Part shown: in pieces, positions 6,816 through 14,215 of the stretch
Layout: every line of letters starts with the position of its first letter
Position numbering within the stretch: position 1 is the stretch's first letter
Assembly (NCBI GenBank): GCA_964368755.1
Contig: CAYJCR010000016.1
Coordinates: 1 to 14,526 of the forward strand
Source: CALVZT01 sp964368755
GTDB lineage: Bacteria > Bacillota > Clostridia > Christensenellales > UBA1242
DNA length: 14,526 nt
Direction: 5' to 3'
Program-made: the position numbers and the translations under genes
Notes under the pieces: model-generated
Database searches by the model: none
The model's input: only the letters and a program-made list of their open reading frames with translations
Told to the model about the DNA's origin: nothing

Positions 6816-7331
6816 TTAGCTAAACCACTTATGTTTTTTCTGTTTGTTGTCGTGTTGACAATTGTCAATAGCAAGAGCAACAGCAACACAAAGAAGCATC
6901 TCATCATCGTCTTTGATATCGATGCAATACGTGTCTGTAACTTTAAGAATTTTTTTGCTAATATTGCAAAGGACTTCATCATTACGTTTGAAGTCAAAGT
7001 TCCAGCCCATTACACTACCTTTAACAGAATAGTCGCTATCGTCACCTTCGATAAAACTCTTTATCTTATACTTTGCTTTGAACCAAGTCCATTTCTTCTG
7101 AATCTCAGCAAGAACAACCCCTTGATTGTCACGAATAGAGAACTTAGGCAACCAGAAAGTAGCTTCTCTCTTCAATGTAAGAAGGATATTTCTGTCTTTG
7201 TCCAAAATGTCATATGTTGTAAAAATGTTTTTCTTTGGCTCTACTCTAAAAATCTCTTGATTGTTGGCATCTTTTACAGAAAAAGACTCATGCCAAAAGT
7301 TGATGTAATCTTGTCTAATAAATAGTTTCAA
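6816..7331 (-). CDS. LURP-one-related (YxjI-like) protein
   Basis: The 171-residue protein fits the LURP-one-related/YxjI family, which has a tubby-like beta-barrel. It starts MKLFIRQDYINFW, continues as repeated antiparallel strands (FSVKDANNQEIFRVE, IFTTYDILDKDRNILLTLKR, FSIRDNQGVVLAEIQKK) and ends with the family hallmark DTYCIDIKDDDEMLLCVAVA followed by LAIDNCQHD, a hydrophobic helix inside the barrel (about 133-160). The start codon is TTG, supported by AGAGGGG 9 bases upstream and by the conserved N-terminus. The biochemical role of bacterial members is not settled; membrane or lipid association has been suggested for the fold. It has its own promoter and terminator. Confidence 0.85.
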   Translation of the reverse strand: MKLFIRQDYINFWHESFSVKDANNQEIFRVEPKKNIFTTYDILDKDRNILLTLKREATFWLPKFSIRDNQGVVLAEIQKKWTWFKAKYKIKSFIEGDDSDYSVKGSVMGWNFDFKRNDEVLCNISKKILKVTDTYCIDIKDDDEMLLCVAVALAIDNCQHDNKQKKHKWFS

Positions 7332-7365
7332 TATAATATACCCCTCTTTTTTGATCTATGCAATG

Positions 7366-7393
7366 ATTATATCATGCAAATGATCTTTTTCAA
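7366..7393 (-). promoter_or_regulatory. Promoter of the LURP-one-like gene
   Basis: On the minus strand, TTGAAA (plus 7388-7393) and TATAAT (plus 7366-7371) are 16 bases apart, about 35 bases before the TTG start. Confidence 0.7.
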
Positions 7394-7409
7394 AACAATT
7401 TTTACAGAT

Positions 7410-7988
7410 TTACTGTGAAATCTTGGTTTTTCTTTTGATAAACTTCGATAACAAAACTATTAAAGAATATATGATTGTAAGACCTATGCCTATAACTGCC
7501 AAGTATAGTGAGCTATTGTCGAAGAATAAACAGACTAAATACATAAGTCCCGTTGCTACAAAATTACCTACAGCAATTGCAAGCGATGATGACAATGCCT
7601 TACCGTTGCCAAAAGAACCAAATGCCGCTCCTGACCATACTCCTGTCATTGGCAAAGGTATCATTATAAAGAAAGCTAAGTTGACAAATCCACTCATACC
7701 CTTACTAAACTTACTCTCAATATACTTTGTTATCTTGCCTGCTTTATGTCGCTTTTTTAATGCCCTGCATATAGGACTTAGGATAAAGAATATTGCAAGC
7801 CCTACAAGTGTTGAGCCCAAGTAACAAGCAAGAAATGACATCTCGGCACTTAGTGCTCTATCTCCCCATATTGCAGTTGACATTCCCATCGGGAGAGCAA
7901 GCTTGGTCTCTGTTATTGGCAACATAGCAAGTAAAAATGTCGCAACAAATACTATCTGCCCACAATTGGCTATTATCCAGTCTGCCAC
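7410..7988 (-). CDS. Small multidrug-export-like membrane protein (COG2426 type)
   Basis: The 192-residue membrane protein fits the family annotated as putative small multi-drug export proteins. It begins with a hydrophobic segment (about 8-31) containing the PITETKLALPMGM region, where a Pro and charged Glu precede a Leu/Pro/Gly turn. A second helix (about 47-70) is followed by a basic loop (RALKKRHKAGKITKYIESKFSK shortened, about 75-96). Next is the hallmark IPLPMTGVWSGAAFGSFG (109-126), then two or three more helices and a basic end. The family name rests on little experimental evidence, so transport of drugs should not be assumed. The start is GTG, 7 bases after a perfect AGGAGG. No terminator separates it from the LURP-one-like gene downstream, which has its own promoter. 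Confidence 0.82.
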   Translation of the reverse strand: MADWIIANCGQIVFVATFLLAMLPITETKLALPMGMSTAIWGDRALSAEMSFLACYLGSTLVGLAIFFILSPICRALKKRHKAGKITKYIESKFSKGMSGFVNLAFFIMIPLPMTGVWSGAAFGSFGNGKALSSSLAIAVGNFVATGLMYLVCLFFDNSSLYLAVIGIGLTIIYSLIVLLSKFIKRKTKISQ

Positions 7989-8050
7989 TTATCATCCTCC
8001 TGCTATATAATATATTCACAAACTTACTTCTGCATACCAAACCTTTTTTG

Positions 8051-8080
8051 TTGATAATTGAATTGAGTTTGTGCTATTAT
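8051..8080 (+). promoter_or_regulatory. Probable promoter of the gap-spanning operon
   Basis: TTGATA (8051-8056) and TATTAT (8075-8080) are 18 bases apart. The expected transcription start is near 8087, directly before the ATG at 8088 and 27 bases before the GTG at 8114. Confidence 0.55.
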
Positions 8081-8087
8081 TGTTTAT

Positions 8088-8126
8088 ATGAAAGAAGTAC
8101 TAAGGAAAACCCTGTGTATAGCAATG
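8088..8126 (+). CDS. N-terminal fragment of a gene cut by the assembly gap
   Basis: Two starts are possible. ATG at 8088 opens MKEVLRKTLCIAM and has no ribosome site, so it would need a leaderless message from the promoter just upstream. GTG at 8114, in another frame, has AAGGA 7 bases before it and a normal 27-base leader, but leaves only four codons before the N run. The gap hides which is right. The fragment probably belongs to the same gene as the reading frame beginning at 8227, since nothing else starts before it, but the gap length is unknown and the joining cannot be proven. Confidence 0.4.
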
Positions 8127-8226
8127 NNNNNNNNNNNNNNNNNNNNNNNNNNNNNNNNNNNNNNNNNNNNNNNNNNNNNNNNNNNNNNNNNNNNNNNNNN
8201 NNNNNNNNNNNNNNNNNNNNNNNNNN
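8127..8226. other. Assembly gap of 100 N
   Basis: Exactly 100 N is a customary placeholder for a gap of unknown length. The sequences on the two sides were joined by scaffolding, so the real distance, and even the adjacency, is uncertain. Confidence 0.98.
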
Positions 8227-8514
8227 CTTGGAACTAATCCTTGGGCAATACAGCAATATCTGTCCTCGCAAGGATTTGAGACAAAAACATATACCAAGCG
8301 TTCAACTTTTGATCAAGTAGCAAAATCTGCAGACGTATGTATAATGGCATCGTTTAGTCTTCATGCTCCTGGACACATATTCATGCTCGACTATGAATGG
8401 GGAGATTATTATAGGACTATTGGACCAAGAGCTTTCCTTACTATGGACCAAATAATGAACTTGCGATTTGTATCGGGCTCAGTTATTCTTATCACAGTTA
8501 ACAAAAGGACATAA
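8227..8514 (+). CDS. C-terminal part of a possible papain/C39-like protein
   Basis: From the gap edge, an open frame of 95 codons runs to TAA at 8512, with no start codon needed inside. It begins LGTNPWAIQQYLSSQGFET, continues with ADVCIMASFSLHAPGHIFML and ends in VSGSVILITVNKRT. A GTNPWAI-type helix, then a hydrophobic strand, then GHIFMLDYEWGDYY resemble the second half of C39/papain-like cysteine peptidase domains, where the His would be catalytic. The nucleophilic Cys would lie in the missing part. This is a fold-level impression only. The MFS gene starts 3 bases after the stop, so the two are in one operon. The frame is clearly coding; the function is uncertain. Confidence 0.6.
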   Translation, partial: LGTNPWAIQQYLSSQGFETKTYTKRSTFDQVAKSADVCIMASFSLHAPGHIFMLDYEWGDYYRTIGPRAFLTMDQIMNLRFVSGSVILITVNKRT

Positions 8515-8517
8515 TTT

Positions 8518-9774
8518 ATGCAATACAGATGTTTACAATTCTATAGATTACTTTCGAACATTGCTACGAACTTAATAGGGGTCTTTGTACCACTAATAAT
8601 GTTCAAATTTGCAAGTAATTATTTTTCATTCCAAGTATCACTTATATTCGCAGTTCTTTCACTTGTTCTTGATAGATCTTTGAGTGCGTTGTTTATATTT
8701 ATACTTCGAAAAAAGCTATTCAAGTATCCTCAGATATTCTTGCTACTTAGAGTTATTCCTCTTGTAGGATATATTCTCTGTATTATATTCCTATCTCAAG
8801 CCTTCTTGCCATGTGCAATATGTTTGGTATTGTTCTCGTCAATAAGTTATACATTCAATCAGATCCCATCAGAAGCCATATACAACTATACTACTGTAGA
8901 AAAAGATGGCAAAGCTCTAGGTATAATTAAGTTTGTTGAACAAATGGGATTTGTAGGAGCAACTATCATCGGAGGATTGTTCTTAGACAAGATTGACGAA
9001 AAGTATGTTGCCATTATATCTCTAGGGCTATATCTAATCAGTATAATACCATTAGTCATATTCTATATTCAGAACAAAAAAAATCCAACTTTCAATCAAG
9101 AATCTGTCAGCAATATGACAGAGTATTACCAAAAAACAAACAACAAAGTTTTGTCCAAACTACAGAATAAGTTTTGCTTCAAATATTATATTTCGTATGT
9201 CTTGCTTTGTTATATAGATAGTTTTTATTACCTTATTAGTCTATATCTATATCTCAAGACGGGCTCGTTCTTTATGTCAGGACTCCTATGTGGATTGTTT
9301 GACGGAGTATATGGTATAACAAGTTTCTTCGCCGGTTTTGTACACGAAAAGCATGACCTAAAATATTGGTCTATGGCTATTGCAATTATCATACCAATAC
9401 TCTATTGCATAACTCCGTTTGTCAATATTACATGGTTTACCTATGCAGTATTTATATTCAATGGTGCAATATACCCATTCTTGGTTGTCTATTTGCAACA
9501 GACAATGCTTGTTAAGTCTCGTATCTTAGGAGTAAGCAACAGGGCGATTCTTTATAGATTGGATGGCTGGCTAACAAGTGAAAGCACAATATACTTATTT
9601 GCTTGTTTTGGCACTATGGTTCCATGTTTCTTTATCGCATGTGCACTAAGTGTCTTGGGTGGGATAATGGTTCCTTATAATGAAGAAAGTACCAATCGTA
9701 TGTTAGTGGACTTTATTAATCAGAACGAGATCCCAACAAGCACCAAAGGAGTAGCTATTGAGAACAAAAATTAA
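8518..9774 (+). CDS. MFS-like transporter
   Basis: This 418-residue, strongly hydrophobic protein has about 10-12 predicted membrane helices in two halves, divided by a hydrophilic loop at about residues 188-220 (QNKKNPTFNQ... NKVLSKLQNK). The first half contains ALGIIKFVEQMGFVGATIIGG, like the helix 5 region of MFS drug or solute carriers; the second half repeats the pattern with LLCGLFDGVYGITSFFAG. AAAGGA lies 8 bases before the ATG. It follows the peptidase-like frame by 3 bases, and the SDR gene overlaps its end by 17 bases, so all three are translated from one message. The substrate is unknown. The assignment to MFS comes from topology and general sequence character, not from a clear signature. 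Confidence 0.7.
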   Translation: MQYRCLQFYRLLSNIATNLIGVFVPLIMFKFASNYFSFQVSLIFAVLSLVLDRSLSALFIFILRKKLFKYPQIFLLLRVIPLVGYILCIIFLSQAFLPCAICLVLFSSISYTFNQIPSEAIYNYTTVEKDGKALGIIKFVEQMGFVGATIIGGLFLDKIDEKYVAIISLGLYLISIIPLVIFYIQNKKNPTFNQESVSNMTEYYQKTNNKVLSKLQNKFCFKYYISYVLLCYIDSFYYLISLYLYLKTGSFFMSGLLCGLFDGVYGITSFFAGFVHEKHDLKYWSMAIAIIIPILYCITPFVNITWFTYAVFIFNGAIYPFLVVYLQQTMLVKSRILGVSNRAILYRLDGWLTSESTIYLFACFGTMVPCFFIACALSVLGGIMVPYNEESTNRMLVDFINQNEIPTSTKGVAIENKN

Positions 9775-10627
9775 ACAGAAAAAGAGTTGGTTAAACGGTA
9801 AGACTGTACTTATCACCGGTGCTTCTAGCGGGATAGGTAAGCAACTTTGTCAAATACTTATATCTAAGTATGGTTGCAAAGTTATCGGCATTGCACGAAG
9901 AGAATCTAAGCTTATAGAAATCAAAGACGAACTTGGTACAGAGTTTGAGTATTATCCAATGGACGTCTCACAACTATCCAATTGGCAAAACTTATCACAA
10001 GAACTAGATGCTAAGGGTATTGCTATCGATGTGCTTATCAACAATGCTGGCATAATACACGAGTTTGCTGCTTTCGAAAAGATCCCACTAGACAAGGTGA
10101 ATGACGTAATGTCAACCAACTTCAATTCGGTTGTGTATGGCGTGAATACATTCCTTGACCATATCAAACAATGTAACGGTGGCATTCTCAACATCAGTAG
10201 CGCCGCTGCCCTATCACCAATACCAGGAATGAGCATCTACTGTGCTAGCAAAAGTGCAATATACTCGCTAACAATGGCACTTGCTAGAGAAGTGCCAAAG
10301 GGCACTTATGTTGGAGTAGTTTGTCCGGGATTTATTAAAACAGAGCTATTCGATGCAAAGGGCAAGAATAGCGAAGTCATCAAAGCCAAAGACAGATCTT
10401 TTGTCAACAGATTCAGTATGAGCACCGTACGTGCAGCGACAAAGATTGCTCACGTCTTACATAGAAAACGCAAACGTGCAACAATAGGTCTGGACAGTAA
10501 AGTTCTTAGTGCGGGAAGTCGACTTATGCCTAATGGTGCTGTTAGCATTATGGGTGGGGTTATGCGAATGACTCACCTTGAGAGCTTTGAACAAGTTTTT
10601 GATAAAAAGAAAAAGAATAAAGAATAA
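9758..10627 (+). CDS. Short-chain dehydrogenase/reductase
   Basis: This classical SDR of 289 residues uses NAD(P)(H). It shows the cofactor-binding GASSGIG (21-27), NNAG (95-98), Asn121, the catalytic Ser148, Tyr161 and Lys165 (YCASK) and the PGFIKTEL loop (190-197). The basic residues R47-R48 after the second strand suggest NADP(H) preference. The C-terminal part (about 215-289) is basic (HRKRKR at 235-240, KKKKNK at the end) and could touch a membrane. The start is TTG with AAAGGAG 6 bases upstream, inside the MFS gene. The three-gene operon ends here at a strong terminator. The substrate is not predictable from sequence. Confidence 0.9.
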   Translation: MRTKIKQKKSWLNGKTVLITGASSGIGKQLCQILISKYGCKVIGIARRESKLIEIKDELGTEFEYYPMDVSQLSNWQNLSQELDAKGIAIDVLINNAGIIHEFAAFEKIPLDKVNDVMSTNFNSVVYGVNTFLDHIKQCNGGILNISSAAALSPIPGMSIYCASKSAIYSLTMALAREVPKGTYVGVVCPGFIKTELFDAKGKNSEVIKAKDRSFVNRFSMSTVRAATKIAHVLHRKRKRATIGLDSKVLSAGSRLMPNGAVSIMGGVMRMTHLESFEQVFDKKKKNKE

Positions 10628-10641
10628 TCAAATAATAATAT

Positions 10642-10670
10642 AAAGTCCCGATTCTTGTTGGGACTTTTTT
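10642..10670 (+). terminator. Intrinsic terminator of the SDR operon
   Basis: AAAGTCCC and GGGACTTT pair, extended by a G-U and an A-T pair to 10 positions with a 6-base loop, then a T run. Confidence 0.92.
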
Positions 10671-10677
10671 GATTGTC

Positions 10678-10705
10678 TTGACAAGGTTTGTATTTATGTT
10701 ATACT
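10678..10705 (+). promoter_or_regulatory. Promoter of the cysteine-rich unknown gene
   Basis: TTGACA (10678-10683) and TATACT (10700-10705) are 16 bases apart, followed by GGAG 6 bases before the ATG at 10735. Confidence 0.75.
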
Positions 10706-10734
10706 AGTGTTATCAAAACATATTGGAGAAAGAT

Positions 10735-11550
10735 ATGCAGAAAGATTTTATAGAAGCAAAAATAACTGATAACGGCTTAAGATTTGTTGTTTCAGAAGGT
10801 ACCACTTTTGATAGCGTTGCAAAAGCATTGGAGTCATTATATTACGCCCCAAGAGACAAGGAAAAAGTTGAAAAAATAAGAGATTACACCACATATTATG
10901 ATTTTGGCGACAAAGCTCTTTTGGAAAGGAACTCATTATTGAAGACATCTCACGTTTTTAGAACAGATGGCAAATTAATAGTTGCAGGAAGATTTGCAGA
11001 AGACAACCATATATTTGACTCCTTGTTGACCAAAGACACTGATCATCCACTTAACGAACTACTTGACAATGCCACAGAAGTAGAGGTGGATATCAACCCA
11101 GATGAATATACAGGTTGTAATACCACGGACGGACTTTGCCCAAGCATATGTGCAAGTGGCGAAAGAAAAACTATGATTTTTAGCGACCCATACGAAGATG
11201 AATGTCGCAACGATGCCTTTGTCAATTCCAAATCAATTAAAGTAATAATTGCTGAACAAGATTATGCATTGCCAGTATACGGAGATGTCCCACAGCATCA
11301 GAAGCATGCCACATTAACAACTTTGGAAATAATGCCAGTTTGTATCAACAACTGCGTTTTGTATGGCAGTCCATTTGATATAATCAATACTACCATATTA
11401 GCTAATCTTCAAGACTCCTGTGCTACCGATAGTAGAGATTATCTTCTTGGATACAAAGCTCTCACAGCCGTTGAACATGAGAACCTAGGCTTTGTACCAG
11501 AACCAGTAGATAACTCAGGGCATTATGATCCAGAGTACTGTACAGACTAA
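10735..11550 (+). CDS. Unrecognised acidic, cysteine-rich protein
   Basis: The product has 271 residues. A TTG at 10723 would add four residues, but the ribosome site GGAG lies in those codons, so ATG 10735 is chosen. There is no signal peptide or membrane segment, and many Asp/Glu residues. Eight cysteines are placed at 128, 135, 139, 157, 203, 207, 229 and 269, with a C-x6-C-x3-C cluster (CNTTDGLCPSIC) and a C-x3-C pair (CINNC). Such spacing in a cytosolic protein can mean metal binding, but no known motif was identified. The N-terminal half (1-120) has no cysteine and might be a separate domain. It is a single-gene unit with a strong promoter and terminator. No function is proposed. Confidence 0.8.
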   Translation: MQKDFIEAKITDNGLRFVVSEGTTFDSVAKALESLYYAPRDKEKVEKIRDYTTYYDFGDKALLERNSLLKTSHVFRTDGKLIVAGRFAEDNHIFDSLLTKDTDHPLNELLDNATEVEVDINPDEYTGCNTTDGLCPSICASGERKTMIFSDPYEDECRNDAFVNSKSIKVIIAEQDYALPVYGDVPQHQKHATLTTLEIMPVCINNCVLYGSPFDIINTTILANLQDSCATDSRDYLLGYKALTAVEHENLGFVPEPVDNSGHYDPEYCTD

Positions 11551-11564
11551 TATTTGAGTGCAAC

Positions 11565-11597
11565 AAAACAGCCCTTCCATAAGAAGAGCTGTTTTTT
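11565..11597. terminator. Bidirectional intrinsic terminator, unknown gene / folD
   Basis: AAAACAGC pairs with GCTGTTTT, and inside them CTTC pairs with GAAG after a one-base mismatch. T runs follow in both directions. It sits between two convergent genes. Confidence 0.88.
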
Positions 11598-11606
11598 ATT
11601 ACCGTA

Positions 11607-12470
11607 CTAGTTTTTGTCAAAAGTTCTTTTGTATGACTTCATTACATTATTGAGTAACATTGCGATTGTAAGTGGCCCTATTCCTCCAGGAACAGGAGTG
11701 ATGAGAGAAGCTTTCTTCTCAACGTTTTTGAAATCAACATCTCCACACACTTTGCCTTTTTTGTTACGATTGATGCCCACATCTACAACAATGGCATCTT
11801 GTCTGACCATATCGCTAGTAATGAGCTTCTGTTGCCCAACTGCGCTCACTACGATGTCGGCTTTTTTTGTCATCTCTTTGAGATTCTTCGTCTTAGAATG
11901 ACAAATAGTTACTGTTGCGTTGTTCTGTAGCATAAGTAGAGCAAGTGGTTTGCCTACCAAGATACTTCTCCCTACTATTGTGACTTTCTTCCCCTCAAGT
12001 TCTACACCATACTCTTTGAGTATCGCAACTACTCCACTTGGAGTACATGAAACAAAGCCACTTTTGTCTCCTATAAGTAGTTTGCCTAGGCTCTTGTTGG
12101 TAAGTCCATCAACATCCTTCTCGGCTGAGATATAATTGAGTGCTTCGCTTGAGTTGAGATGGTGAGGTAATGGTAACTGCAACAATATTCCATCGATATC
12201 TTTGTCTCTGTTGAGCTCTTTAATCGTTTTGTTAAGGAACGATTGTTTTGTCTTCTCTTCCATGCGGAAACAATCAACTTTGATACCAACAAGTTCGCAT
12301 GCTTTGACTTTGCCAGCGACATATATCTGACTCGCCATATCATTACCAACCAATATGACTGCGAGTCTTGGTCTGCGATACCCTAATGGTAAATAATTTT
12401 TTTCTAAATCCTCTTTGAGTCCTTGTTTTATCTTAACGGCGAACTCTGTACCGTTCATAATAGTTGCCAT
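11607..12470 (-). CDS. folD: Methylene-THF dehydrogenase / methenyl-THF cyclohydrolase
   Basis: The bifunctional enzyme converts 5,10-methylene-THF to 10-formyl-THF through methenyl-THF, using NADP+. It has 287 residues, normal length. Tyr50 and Lys54 (YVAGK), Gln98 (LLQLPLP) and Asp121 (KDVDG) match the active-site positions of Escherichia coli FolD. TPSGV (143-147) and the Rossmann motif VGRSILVGKPLA (166-177) are present, and PVPGGIGPLT occurs near the end. AAGGAGG stands 4 bases before the ATG. It diverges from glyA, whose product supplies the methylene-THF, and ends at a terminator shared with the unknown gene. Confidence 0.97.
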   Translation of the reverse strand: MATIMNGTEFAVKIKQGLKEDLEKNYLPLGYRRPRLAVILVGNDMASQIYVAGKVKACELVGIKVDCFRMEEKTKQSFLNKTIKELNRDKDIDGILLQLPLPHHLNSSEALNYISAEKDVDGLTNKSLGKLLIGDKSGFVSCTPSGVVAILKEYGVELEGKKVTIVGRSILVGKPLALLMLQNNATVTICHSKTKNLKEMTKKADIVVSAVGQQKLITSDMVRQDAIVVDVGINRNKKGKVCGDVDFKNVEKKASLITPVPGGIGPLTIAMLLNNVMKSYKRTFDKN

Positions 12471-12509
12471 TCGGCCTCCTTATCAATAAACACTGCTTAT
12501 TATGTAATT

Positions 12510-12537
12510 ATTATAGCACATTTTATATTATTTGCAA
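12510..12537 (-). promoter_or_regulatory. Promoter of folD
   Basis: On the minus strand, TTGCAA (plus 12532-12537) and TATAAT (plus 12510-12515) are 16 bases apart. The inverted repeat GCAAT-CGT-ATTGC (12534-12546) overlaps the -35 box and may be an operator. Confidence 0.65.
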
Positions 12538-12571
12538 TCGTATTGCTTTTATATTTTTGTGCACAATTATT

Positions 12572-12600
12572 TTGTCTTTTTGAGTCAGGTATGCTACACT
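12572..12600 (+). promoter_or_regulatory. Promoter of glyA
   Basis: TTGTCT (12572-12577) and TACACT (12595-12600) are 17 bases apart, about 31 bases before the ATG. Confidence 0.55.
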
Positions 12601-12631
12601 TATCTCGAACGAAACTTAAAGGAGGACATTT

Positions 12632-13870
12632 ATGATAAGTAACAAAAAATTGAGATATGCAGACAAAGAGATATTCGACGCAATAGAGAAAGAGAAGGGC
12701 CGTCAACAAGAACATCTAGAACTTATTGCCAGCGAGAACTATGTATCAAGAGCCGTGCTCGAAGCCGTGGGAAGCCCACTTACCAATAAGTACGCAGAGG
12801 GTTATCCAGGGCATAGATACTATGGCGGATGTGAGTTCGTAGATATTGCTGAGAACCTCGCAAGAGATAGGCTCAAACAGCTCTTTGGTTGCAAGTATGC
12901 CAATGTCCAACCACACTGTGGAGCCAATGCTAACTTTGCAGTATATGTTGCCCTACTCAGTGCCGGAGATACAATACTTGGAATGAACTTGTCTGATGGT
13001 GGACACCTTACTCATGGTAGCAAAGTGAATGTCTCTGGCAAACTATTCAATAGTGTATGCTACGGAGTTGATAGTAATGGATATATAGATTTTGCACAAG
13101 TTAGGACTTTGGCAAAAGAGTGTCATCCAAAAATTATTGTAGCAGGAGCAAGTGCATATTCTCGTAAGATTGATTGGACCAAGTTCCGCAAGATTGCAGA
13201 TGAGGTCGGTGCATATCTAATGGTAGATATGGCACATATCGCAGGACTCGTTGCCGTTGGTCTTCATCGTAGTCCAATAGGCATTGCCGATGTTGTTACT
13301 AGTACAACACACAAGACTCTTCGAGGCCCTAGGGGCGGTATTATCCTTACCAATAATGATGAAATCGCTGCAAAGATTGACAAAGCAGTATTCCCTGGCT
13401 CGCAAGGTGGTCCTCTAATGCACGTGATCGCCGGTAAAGCCGTTGCTTTTGGCGAAGCACTTCAGCCTTCATTCAAAAGGTATCAACGTCAAGTTCTTAA
13501 GAATGCCAAAGCTCTTGCAACTAGACTTATAGAAGACGGCGTGGATATAGTAAGTGGTGGAACAGACAACCACCTTATGCTTATAGATTTGTCCAAACGC
13601 GACATTACAGGCAAAGAACTTGAAGGGCTATTACAAAGTGCAAATATCTCTGCTAACAAAAACACCGTTCCGAACGAGAAACGTTCTCCATTTGTAACAA
13701 GTGGACTAAGAATAGGCACACCGGCTTGTACAACAAGAGGTTTCAAAGAAGAAGATATGATAGAAGTTGCCGATTGTATTGCTGATATTATTAACAGAAA
13801 AGATAAGGCTGTTGCAAGTGTGAAGAAGCGTATTGCAGTTCTTTGCAACAAATATCCAGTTAAGTACTAA
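12632..13870 (+). CDS. glyA: Serine hydroxymethyltransferase
   Basis: This PLP enzyme converts serine and THF to glycine and 5,10-methylene-THF. It has 412 residues, normal for bacteria. Landmarks are LIASENYVS (31-39), the YAEGYPGHRYYGG substrate loop (54-66), GGHLTHGS (123-130), VDMAHIAGLVA (198-208, Asp199 binding the PLP ring), and STTHKTLRGPRGG (224-236) with Lys228 forming the Schiff base. The phosphate-binding segment reads VQPHCGANAN (92-101) where most relatives have VQPHSG(A/S)QAN, a modest change. AAAGGAGG precedes the ATG. It diverges from folD, forming a one-carbon pair. Confidence 0.97.
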   Translation: MISNKKLRYADKEIFDAIEKEKGRQQEHLELIASENYVSRAVLEAVGSPLTNKYAEGYPGHRYYGGCEFVDIAENLARDRLKQLFGCKYANVQPHCGANANFAVYVALLSAGDTILGMNLSDGGHLTHGSKVNVSGKLFNSVCYGVDSNGYIDFAQVRTLAKECHPKIIVAGASAYSRKIDWTKFRKIADEVGAYLMVDMAHIAGLVAVGLHRSPIGIADVVTSTTHKTLRGPRGGIILTNNDEIAAKIDKAVFPGSQGGPLMHVIAGKAVAFGEALQPSFKRYQRQVLKNAKALATRLIEDGVDIVSGGTDNHLMLIDLSKRDITGKELEGLLQSANISANKNTVPNEKRSPFVTSGLRIGTPACTTRGFKEEDMIEVADCIADIINRKDKAVASVKKRIAVLCNKYPVKY

Positions 13871-13875
13871 AATGT

Positions 13876-13924
13876 ATGTTTTTGTAAAATAAAGTATTAT
13901 TATTTTACATTTGCATAAAAACAT
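13876..13924 (+). other. Long AT-rich hairpin after glyA
   Basis: GTAAAATAA (13884-13892) pairs with TTATTTTAC (13900-13908) around a 7-base loop. An outer ATGTTTTT/AAAAACAT stem follows beyond an 8-base bulge on the 3' side. There is no clean T tract after the stem, so it is a poor terminator by the usual rules. Its 3' side contains the -35 box of the next gene. Confidence 0.5.
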
Positions 13925-13932
13925 ATTATACT
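13904..13932 (+). promoter_or_regulatory. Promoter of the TM2-like gene
   Basis: TTTACA (13904-13909) and TATACT (13927-13932) are 17 bases apart. The palindrome TATACT-C-AGTATA (13927-13939) starts at the -10 box. Confidence 0.55.
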
Positions 13933-13962
13933 CAGTATATACTAATAAAGGAGAAAATGATT

Positions 13963-14172
13963 ATGGCAAAGAAAAAAATGAACGGCATAGTTCTATTCCT
14001 AATCTGCCTATTCTTGGGCTGGTTCGGCGTAGACAAACTTGTTATGGGAGGAAGCTGGAAGATAGCTCTTGTTAAGTTCCTTCTTATGTTCGTAGTTGTC
14101 GGAGAAATCTGGAATATCTACGATATGGTATGTGCTCTTATCGGCAAATACAAACTCAATCCACTCAAATAA
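13963..14172 (+). CDS. Small TM2-domain-like membrane protein
   Basis: The protein has 69 residues if translation starts at ATG 13963, which is 9 bases after AAGGAG. ATG 13957 is only 3 bases from the site and is less likely. It has a short basic N-terminus (MAKKKMNG), a helix ending in LFLGWFGVDKLVMG, and a second helix FLLMFVVVGEIWNIYDMV. This matches the TM2 pattern: FLG-x-FG-x-[HD] near the first helix and IW-x-x-D in the second. TM2 proteins are small two-helix membrane proteins whose role in bacteria is mostly unknown. It has its own promoter and terminator. Confidence 0.8.
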   Translation: MAKKKMNGIVLFLICLFLGWFGVDKLVMGGSWKIALVKFLLMFVVVGEIWNIYDMVCALIGKYKLNPLK

Positions 14173-14187
14173 TAAACGAAAAATAAA

Positions 14188-14215
14188 GGTCCCAAGATGT
14201 TGGGATCTTTTTTTT
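14188..14215 (+). terminator. Intrinsic terminator of the TM2-like gene
   Basis: GGTCCCAA and TTGGGATC form an 8-bp stem with one G-U pair and loop GATG, followed by a T run. Confidence 0.92.

Noticed and set aside
6831..7325. Long plus-strand open frame opposite the LURP-one-like gene
   Set aside because: It is an antisense frame over a recognised gene, has no family resemblance, and has the hydrophobic composition typical of an antisense frame.
10735..11000. CYTH/triphosphatase-like domain in the unknown protein (TYYDFGDKALLERNSLLKT)
   Set aside because: The stretch recalls the Y-[YF]-D-x-x-D-x-x-L-L pattern, but the required N-terminal ExExK and the basic strands are not seen.
12604..12616. 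PurBox upstream of glyA (CGAAC core at 12606-12610)
   Set aside because: Only the five-base core is present, once, near the transcription start, without the AT flanks or the second inverted box expected for PurR control.
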